From the NCBI GenBank assembly GCA_037367405.1, contig JAZKJV010007254.1, positions 110,882-174,881 of the forward strand: DNA of 64,000 bases, in the 5' to 3' direction. Shown here one piece after another: positions 57,086-64,000 of the stretch. Source of the stretch: Ottelia alismoides (taxonomy: Eukaryota; Streptophyta; Magnoliopsida; Alismatales; Hydrocharitaceae). The notes beneath the pieces are model-generated. The model was not told the DNA's origin. It saw nothing but the letters and a program-made list of their open reading frames with translations, and made no database searches. Numbering within the stretch: position 1 is the stretch's first letter; every line of letters starts with the position of its first letter. Position numbers and translations under genes: made by a program.

Positions 57086-59135
57086 ATGGAAAATTGTGGT
57101 AATTTCTGTTCGGACTCAGCGAACCTTTTTCTGACCACCACAAATTTTCCAGTCTCAAATACTCTGAGCCACTCTTACTCAGAACCACCTTGGTTTCAGG
57201 AACACCTTCCCCTGGAACCCTCATATTATAATTCTCTTCAAACTATTGACTCCTATTTTTCACAATCTGAAGGTGAAAAGAAGAACTCACAAAAAATGCC
57301 TCCAAAGAAGACCAATCCTGAAGATGACCTCAATGAAGATCCGATGCAAATGATTCTCGCAAGACTAGCTGCATCTGAGCAGCAACAAAATTTGATGAGG
57401 GAACAACTAGAACGAATGAATACAGAGGAAGAACCACCAATGGATGCTGCATACAATCCCGGGCAATAGAGTCATAAATTACTTGCAGCCACCTCAGCCT
57501 GAGGTTCACCATGAACTGAAGCCACACTTCATGAATCAATTACCACAATTTCATGGTAATTCAGATTAAGAACCTTATGAATTCTTGCGTGAATCGGAGC
57601 TAGTATGTTCTAATCAGAGGCACCCACAAGTCAACCAAGATTACATTCGTCTCACTGCATTACCTTTCGCCTTGAAGGGTAAGGCAAATTACTGGGTGAA
57701 AAATTTGGGAGTGACGGTGACCACCTATGATAGGTTCAGAACCTATTCTTAAAAAAATTCTACCCCTTGAGTCGAACCAATCAAATGAGGACTCGCATTA
57801 CTAGCTTCTCTCAGATGCCAAATGAACCACTTTGTGATGCATGGGATAGATTTAAAGATCTGCTGCAAAAATGTCCCTGCCATGACATAGATAATAACAT
57901 CCTGGTCCAATCCCTCTATTCTGGCCTTAACCACGGGACTCAGGGTCTAGTCAACGCTGCCTGTGGAGGAAACTACACATGCTGAGGAGCTGATACCATC
58001 TGGAAAGTACTGGAGCAAATGGCGGAGACTAGCCGTTCACAAATTGCTAGTAGAGCTTACACTGATTCACTGAACACCTATCAAGCCAAAGGAGGGAAAC
58101 AAACTGTCGCAGAAATATCAGAGGACTGGCTTCCCAACATGAACATCATCACAGATAAATTAACAGTTGTGGATCACATTAATAAAAAGGTGAACGACAT
58201 CGACAACCGGCTCTCCCAGTTTCCAAAGCAAATGGAGGAACTACTGAGAAGTATCCAAGATAGGGATGCCTACTGTACCTACGGTCCCAATTTATCATGT
58301 GCATCATGTCCAAGAGCAGCCAGGCTTTGGATAACCGCAACCGTGGATTCAGGACCAATCCTATGTCCAACCTTCCCATCAGTCACCTCCTCCAACCGAG
58401 ACAGTCATAGAAGCCCTGCCTCTGACATTCGAGATAAACGGCATCTGGTACACACAGGATAATACCCGACAGTGTAATCCGGGGGACCGTCAGCAATATC
58501 AGCGTCCACCCACCTTCTACAATGTCGCATTTCCCATCGCTCCACAACACAATCAGCCCTCATGGCAGCAGCAACCACACGACCGTCAGAACCAACCTCA
58601 ACAACATCGTCAACAATATCAAGTTCCAAATCAAGCTTCTCGATCATCCAAACCTCCAGAAGATCCGGCTGATATCCAGAAACAAATGCTGGAAGAAATT
58701 CGCAGCTTCCGGAATGAACTGTACGATCTACGGGTAGATGTTAATCGTCTATCCCGTTGGAAGGAAGAACAGACAACCCCAGTCACAGCCATTCCCGCCC
58801 AAGTTCAAGCTAACCCCAATAGCTTGAACAAAGCTCAATCATCTCAATACAATAATAAGGTATATTACTCAGATTTTTCCACATCTGAACACGAGATCCT
58901 TTTGTTTGACAATATCAATGCCATATCCCTCAGGAGCGGAAGGACCGTGGTCGTACCTGACCGGGCAAGGGAAGCTGAACATCATGACTCGGAAGATCAA
59001 CCGGAGGATGCTTCTGAGGATGAAGACGAAGGACGCCCGAGGATTTCAGATCCAAATAAGGGAAAAGCATCTATGGAGACCACAGAGGACCTTGAACCTC
59101 TAGTTGCTGCAAAAATACCTTTGTCACCATTTTAG
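57086..59135 (+). pseudogene. Gypsy Gag of element D, broken
   Basis: ATG 57086 (MENCGNFC). The gag domain is spread over frames: EPYEFLRESE, ALPFALKGKANYWV, then QMPNEPLCDAWDRFKDLLQKCP. A long Gln/Asn-rich region leads to ISLRSGR, the block that precedes protease in Athila-type polyproteins. Stops at 57467-57469 and several frameshifts (near 57750, 57985 and 58462) break it. Its gag domain is only distantly like that of B. Confidence 0.8.
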
Positions 59136-59303
59136 CAACGTGATTATTATCCAAAAAATTATGATTGTAATTAAAACTCCAAATCCAATAAAGATGCTCT
59201 TATTTATGATTCTGGATCTCTTTCTCCTGTCTCAAATGCTTCCATTCTTTTCCCCCATGCTCTTAAGAAAGGAAGACAAAAGAAAACTATCCAGAGTGAC
59301 CCA

Positions 59304-60505
59304 GTGATGGAAAAGTTCTGTCAACAGAACATTACAGTGAAGGTACCCTTTGATCAATATGTGGCCAGTAATCCGGCATTTCAGAAATATTTGAAAATGA
59401 AATGTACCCCCACCCGGACTCGTACAAAGAAAACAAATCAGTTTGTGGAGACCCATGTTCTGACGGTGGCCACTACCAAATGCGTCAGAAACCAGCATTT
59501 ACCAAGAAAGAAAAGAGATCTGGGTGCTCATTATGTGGAAAGCCGCATTGGCGGTATCGCATTTGCACGCACACTTCTCGACAATGGTTCTTCCATCAAT
59601 CTTCTTCCCTTAGCTTATATTACCGATTGGAGTTAGGACCTCTTCAGAAATCACTATCTTTACTCCAATTCGCCAACAAATCTACTAAAAGACCTAAGGG
59701 AGAAGTGAAAAACATTGTCATTATGGTTGAGGGTACGGAATACAAAGTGGACTTCACTGTCCTTGACATGGAGACCCCGAACCAATGGAAAGAGTCGCAA
59801 ATCATTCTGGGAAGACCATTCTTAAGAACCGCCAAGGTTGTATTCGATTACGGCACTGGAATGATGAAATTCCGCTCCCTATATGGAGAAGTGGATCTGG
59901 AAATGAAACAAAGAAAATGGCAAAGACCCGATTCCGAATCCACCACTGAAGATGCCGAAACATCCGAGTGTAATCTGATCAGCACTACTGGACCTTGGGA
60001 CCAACTGCCAGATCTTCACATGGATACCATCACATCATAAGAAGAAACAATGCACCATACAATATGTGAGCTATTGCCAGACAAATCTGAACACCTGGAT
60101 GTGTATAATCTTGATGACACAGTAATCCTTTCGGATTGGTCCATCCCTTCTTCTTTGAAAAAAACCGATGACAAGTCGAACGCGACTTTGGCCGAATTAC
60201 CGCACTACTTTTGCGATCCGACTCACTTTCCTTCAAGATCAGTGGCTAGCATATCACAGAATGATCCACCACCAACAAGCACTGAAGCAAACTTAAAAGA
60301 TATTCAGCCAGATTTGATTGATGACGTAGATCTGCCAGAGCTGAAACCTCTCCCTCCCACATTGAAGTATGTATTTCTCAATGGACACAAAGAAAAATTC
60401 CCTGTGATCATTAGCTCATCATTGACCTTAGAACAAGAATCCAGACTACTAGAAGTACTTGAGCGAAATCGAAAGCCATCGGTTGGACGATGTCGGATCT
60501 CGTAG
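59304..60505 (+). pseudogene. Gypsy protease and linker of element D
   Basis: LGAHYVESRIGG and LLDNGSSINLLP (active site about 59572-59607) are followed, after a frameshift near 59625, by LLQFANKSTKRPKGE and IILGRPFLRTAKVVFDYG. An in-frame TAA at 60038-60040 splits the acidic linker. The frame ends at 60505, where a single-base loss shifts into the RT frame. Gly of the active site is present, unlike in element E. Confidence 0.8.
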
Positions 60506-61828
60506 GAATCAACCCCGCTCTCTGCTCGCACCAAATTTATGTTGAGAATAACGCAAGGCCTTCCCGTGAATTTCAGAGAAGATTAAACCCCAATCTTCGG
60601 GAAGTGGTTAAGAAAGAAATCGAGAAATGGTACAAAGCAGGTTTTATATACCCCATTTCTGACTCCAAGTGGGTGGCCCCCCTTCATGTCGTCCCGAAGA
60701 AGTCGGGAATCCAGATGGTCACCAACGAGGAGGGGGTAGAGGTCGCGACCCGAGTACCCACGTCGTGGCGCGTCTGTGTCGATTACAGGTGCCTGAATGC
60801 TGTGACCAAGAAAGATTACTTTCCACTGCCATTTATTGATCAAATCTTGGAGAGACTTGCAGGGAAAGCATTCTTCTGTTTTCTTGACGGGTACTCTAGC
60901 TACAATCAAGTAGCTATCGCTCTCGAGGATCAGGAAAAACCACATTTACATGTCCCTTCGGTACCTACGCATTCAAGCGCATGCCTTCGGGCTTTGTAAT
61001 GCCCCAGGAACTTTTCAGCAGTGCATGATTGCCGTATTTACCGAAATGGTGGGTGATTTCCTGGAAGTCTTCATGGATGACTTCTCGGTCCATGGTGATT
61101 CATTTGACACATGTTTAGCACACTGGGATCGAGTCCTCAAGAGATGCAGGGAGGTTAATTTGGTACTTTCTTGGGAGAAGAGTCACTTTATGGTGACTGA
61201 GGGTATCGTGTTGGGGCATGTCATCTCCAAAAAGGGAATGGAGGTCGACCCTGCCAAGGTGGATGTGATCAAGAAACTTGAGCCACCAACCAACGTCAAG
61301 TCAGTGCGGTCTTTTCTAGGGCATGTTGGATTTTATCGAAGGTTTATCCCTGACTTTTCAAAGATCACCTGCCCACTGACTGAGCTCTTAGGAAAAGACA
61401 CCGAGTTTATTGTAAATCACAAATGTCTTGAAGCCTTCGAGCTCCTCAAAAAGAAAATATGTGAATCGCCAATATTACAAGCTCCCGACTGGTCTCTTCC
61501 CTTTGAGATCATGACTGATGCATCGGATTTCGCTGTCGGAGCTGTGCTTGGACAAAGACGGGATGGAATCCCTTATGCGATTCACTATGCGAGCAAAGTA
61601 TTGGATCCTGCACAGAAAAATTATACCGTGACTGAAAAGGAAATGCTCACGGTTGTTTGGGCCCTTGAAAAATTCAGGTCATACATATTGGGCTCCAAGG
61701 TGACAATTTTCACTGATCATACGGCAATTAGATACCTCATGGATAAGAAAGATGCCAAGGCACTACTTTTGAGGTGGATCTTGTTAATCAGGAATTTAAT
61801 TTGGAGATCAAAGATAAACTTGGAATAA
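60490..61828 (+). pseudogene. Gypsy reverse transcriptase and RNase H of element D
   Basis: RT blocks HVVPKKSGIQMVTNEEG, VPTSWRVCVDYRCLN and VFMDDFSVHGDSF (catalytic Asp pair at about 61070-61085). RNase H blocks IMTDASDFAVGAVLGQRRDG, NYTVTEKEM and IFTDHTAIRYL. Two single-base losses near 60940 and 61000 and a frameshift near 61775 break the frame. Catalytic residues are kept. The enzyme would copy element RNA into cDNA in the virus-like particle. Confidence 0.85.
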
Positions 61829-63318
61829 AGAATGTTGTTGCTGATCACCTTTCCCGAATTGAGAAAAATGATTATCCTTACACTAGACCTATTAAGGAGA
61901 CTTTTCCAGACAAATCTGTTTGCGCTATTGATTCAACCCCATGGTATTCCAACATCGTGAACTATCTTGTCTCCAAGAAGGTTCCCTTTGGTTGGACCAA
62001 GAAAATGATTGATAAACTGAAGTCGGATTCAAGAAAATACCATTGGGACGATCCCTTCCTTTTTTATGAAGGAGCGGATTGTGTCTGGAGAAGATGTATT
62101 CTGCAGGAAGAATACCAGAGTGTCCTCACACATTATCATACTCTCGAGGCTGGAGGGCACCATTCGGGAAAGAGAACCGCACACAAGGTACTCCAATGTG
62201 GATTTTACTGGCAGACCTTATTTCGTGATGCTAATGAATTTGTACGGTCTTGCCCGATTTGTCAAAGGATGGGAAGGACCGTTGGTTATAGAGGCGAAAT
62301 GCCCATGCAACCGATGATTTTCTGTGATGTTTTTGATGCATGAGGGATTGATTTTATGGGTCTCTTTCCCAATAGCAATGGATTTGAGTACATCTTGTTA
62401 GCGGTTGATTATTTGTCTAGATGGGTAGAGGCTATTCCAATCCGAACCGCAGATAGCAAAACCGTCTGTAAGTTTATCAAGGATAATATCATTGCAAGGT
62501 TTGGGATACCAAAAGTTTTGATTTCGGGTGGAGGTAGCCACTTTGTGAATAGAGAAATGAGATCTTTGGCTAAGGAGTACAAATTTGAACATAGAATAGC
62601 CAACCCTTATCATCCACAATCTAATGGCATGGCAGAGGTTTCTAATAGAGAGGTGAAGAGTATACTTCAAAAGTTGGTTCGTCCAGATAGGAAGGATTGG
62701 TCAAAACTATTGGATCAAGTTCTTTGGGTCTATAGGACAGCATATAAAACACCACTCGGTACTTCGCCTTTTAGGATGATCTATGGCAAGCCATGTCATC
62801 TACCTGCAGAACTGATTCACAAATCTGAATGGGCGATCAAAAAGTTGAACTGGACTTGTCACCTTGGAAAATTATGTCGAGACTTAAATTTGAATGAGCT
62901 AATTGAAATCCGAAACCGAGCATATGACAACAGTGTGATTTATAAGGACAAGGTCAAGAAATGGCATGATAGACACATTCGAGATAAAACCTTTATCCCT
63001 GGGCAGAAAGTATGGTTGTTTAATGCTCGGTTAAAGATTTTTCATGGGAAACTGAAATCAAAATGGGCGGGTCCCTTTGTTGTCATCGATGTGCATACCA
63101 ATGGAAGTGTGGATATTGCAGAACTCAAAGATGATGCACAACCTTTCTCAGTGAATGGACAATTACTGAAGCCATATATAGAATCATCCGAAGAACATAC
63201 AGTGCAAGTTGAGGTCATCTACTTCACACAAAGCAAGGACATTGACGATATATCAGATCAGTCCCACCCTCCCTCCCGACCACATCAGTCTCCTTATACA
63301 GCTTCTTCCTCTACTTAG
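61774..63318 (+). pseudogene. Gypsy integrase of element D, second core Asp replaced
   Basis: A tether segment (NVVADHLSRIE) is followed by the HHCC finger (HYHTLEAGGHHSGK, CPICQRMG), the core (GIDFMGLFPNSNG, LLAVDYLSRWVEAI, ISGGGSHFVNRE, NGMAEVSNREV) and the C-terminal part (KSKWAGPFVVIDV). A TGA at 62341-62343 stands where C and A have Trp (DAWGIDF). The block ISGGGSHF has Gly where C has Asp (ISDGGSHF), which removes a catalytic residue. No chromodomain follows, as in Athila. The frame ends at TAG 63316-63318. Confidence 0.85.
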
Positions 63319-63706
63319 GCCAAATCCTAAGTATAGGGGGGGACCGATGCCATCTGTATATAACATTTCTCCCTCATGCCACTCCTATCTCTCGATCGCT
63401 CCGTCTCCACCTTTCTTTTATACTTAGGCTGATCAGAGCCTAAGTATAGGGGGACCCGACACCCACCTGTATATAATCTCCTCATTTACATATCCTGACC
63501 ACCTCTTCTTGCGCTCTTCTTCCATACTTAGACTATTCACAGTTTAAGTATAGGGCGGCGAACCATTTATATCAATTTTCCACTCTCATACGCTTAGCCC
63601 GAGCTATGTCTTCTTTACGCTTCTTGTGCTCTGAGGACACAACACTCGCTAAGTATAGGGGGGTCTGTATATATACTGTGTATATATTTTAGCCATACCT
63701 CGTACT
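63311..63706 (+). repeat. Hairpin and G-tract array of element D
   Basis: Four units: 63311-63342 (overlapping the pol stop), 63419-63454, 63523-63560 and 63588-63663. Arms: CTTAGG/CCTAAG, ACTTAGGCT/AGCCTAAGT, ACTTAGACT/AGTTTAAGT. The last unit has GCTCTGAGGACA before CGCTAAGTATAGGGGGG and is followed by TATATATTTTAGCCATACC. Confidence 0.85.
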
Positions 63707-64000
63707 TGCGCATAAGTCTATATGTATTTACGGGGTGGGTATTAATTCTCTACAAAAAATGCTACTAACACTGACTATGCCCAAAATTTTTGAAAAAAAA
63801 TGCTTGTTATTCATTTTTGCATAAATAAATAAAAAACCACAAAAACAAATAAAAAAATCATCAAAAGAAAAAAATATGTTTGCATTTCACACACCTGCAC
63901 TTCATCCAGCATTACATTCATTTGCATCTGTGAAAAGTCATCGGGTTCTGAACCGAGTTATGAGCCGAAACCGAAAGTGGTCTGGACTTGACCTTAATCA
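63707..64000 (+). other. Start of D 3' non-coding region
   Basis: AT-rich, TTTGCAT-type words as in B after its array. It runs off the window. Confidence 0.5.

Larger units (their letters stand above)
52811..64000 (+). mobile_element. Ty3/gypsy (Athila-like) element D, 5' LTR to 3' non-coding region
   Basis: 5' LTR 52811-55879, tRNA-Asp primer site, leader, gag, protease, RT/RNase H, integrase, hairpin array. The 3' LTR is beyond the window. All domains are present but broken by single-base indels and stops. It is the fullest coding member of the lineage here. Confidence 0.9.

Noticed and set aside
1..64000. tRNA and rRNA genes
   Set aside because: No cloverleaf with plausible A and B boxes or rRNA stretch was recognised by eye; the tRNA-like words found are primer binding sites.

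Overview
The window is nuclear DNA of a flowering plant. This rests on an intron-containing nuclear gene for the chloroplast NDH subunit L, an intronless P-class PPR gene, a decayed nuclear copy of plastid ycf1, and dense LTR retrotransposons with plant-type tRNA-iMet and tRNA-Asp primer sites. The species cannot be fixed from the sequence. The GC-rich 5' half of the PPR gene is compatible with a monocot or an early-diverging angiosperm, but that is only a hint.

Layout. 1-1799 is a broken Ty3/gypsy (Athila-like) fragment. 1800-4905 is AT-rich, with a ycf1-derived plastid insertion and a decayed retroelement-type ORF. 5003-6410 is NDHL in five exons. 6937-9767 is a small non-autonomous LTR element with a 5-bp target duplication. 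9773-12330 is unique sequence followed by a diverged tandem duplication carrying LINE 3' tails. 12650-14014 is the PPR gene (minus strand). 14144-19451 is a very young Ty1/copia element (minus) inserted about 130 bp upstream of the PPR start. 19637-23978 is a decayed hAT transposon. 24118-28092 is mostly unassigned, with a possible copia LTR.

From about 28.1 kb to the right edge everything is nested Ty3/gypsy of the Athila type. Element A (minus) is interrupted by element C (minus) at 32341/32342. C is interrupted inside its reverse-transcriptase coding region by element B (plus, 40258-52803, complete, target duplication GGGTC). Element D (plus, from 52811, running off the window) starts 2 bp beyond B's right-hand target duplication. 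Removing B and D rejoins an in-frame piece of C's RT coding sequence.

The four gypsy elements share a distinctive non-coding architecture. After the coding region (pol in A, C and D; gag and an acidic region in B) comes an array of four or five hairpins, each closing with a G-rich tract like a polypurine primer. In A, B and C this is followed by a shared non-coding block, and in B and C by the true polypurine tract. The LTRs of B, C and D open with a terminal hairpin (TGATGAAT-loop-ATTCATCA). They also carry CACGTG (G-box) pairs, at identical 23-bp spacing in C and D. B is a 12.5-kb element with gag but no pol, so it must depend on a partner. These shared signals are the most unusual content here. 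The two host genes, NDHL and PPR, are the only convincing non-transposon coding genes.
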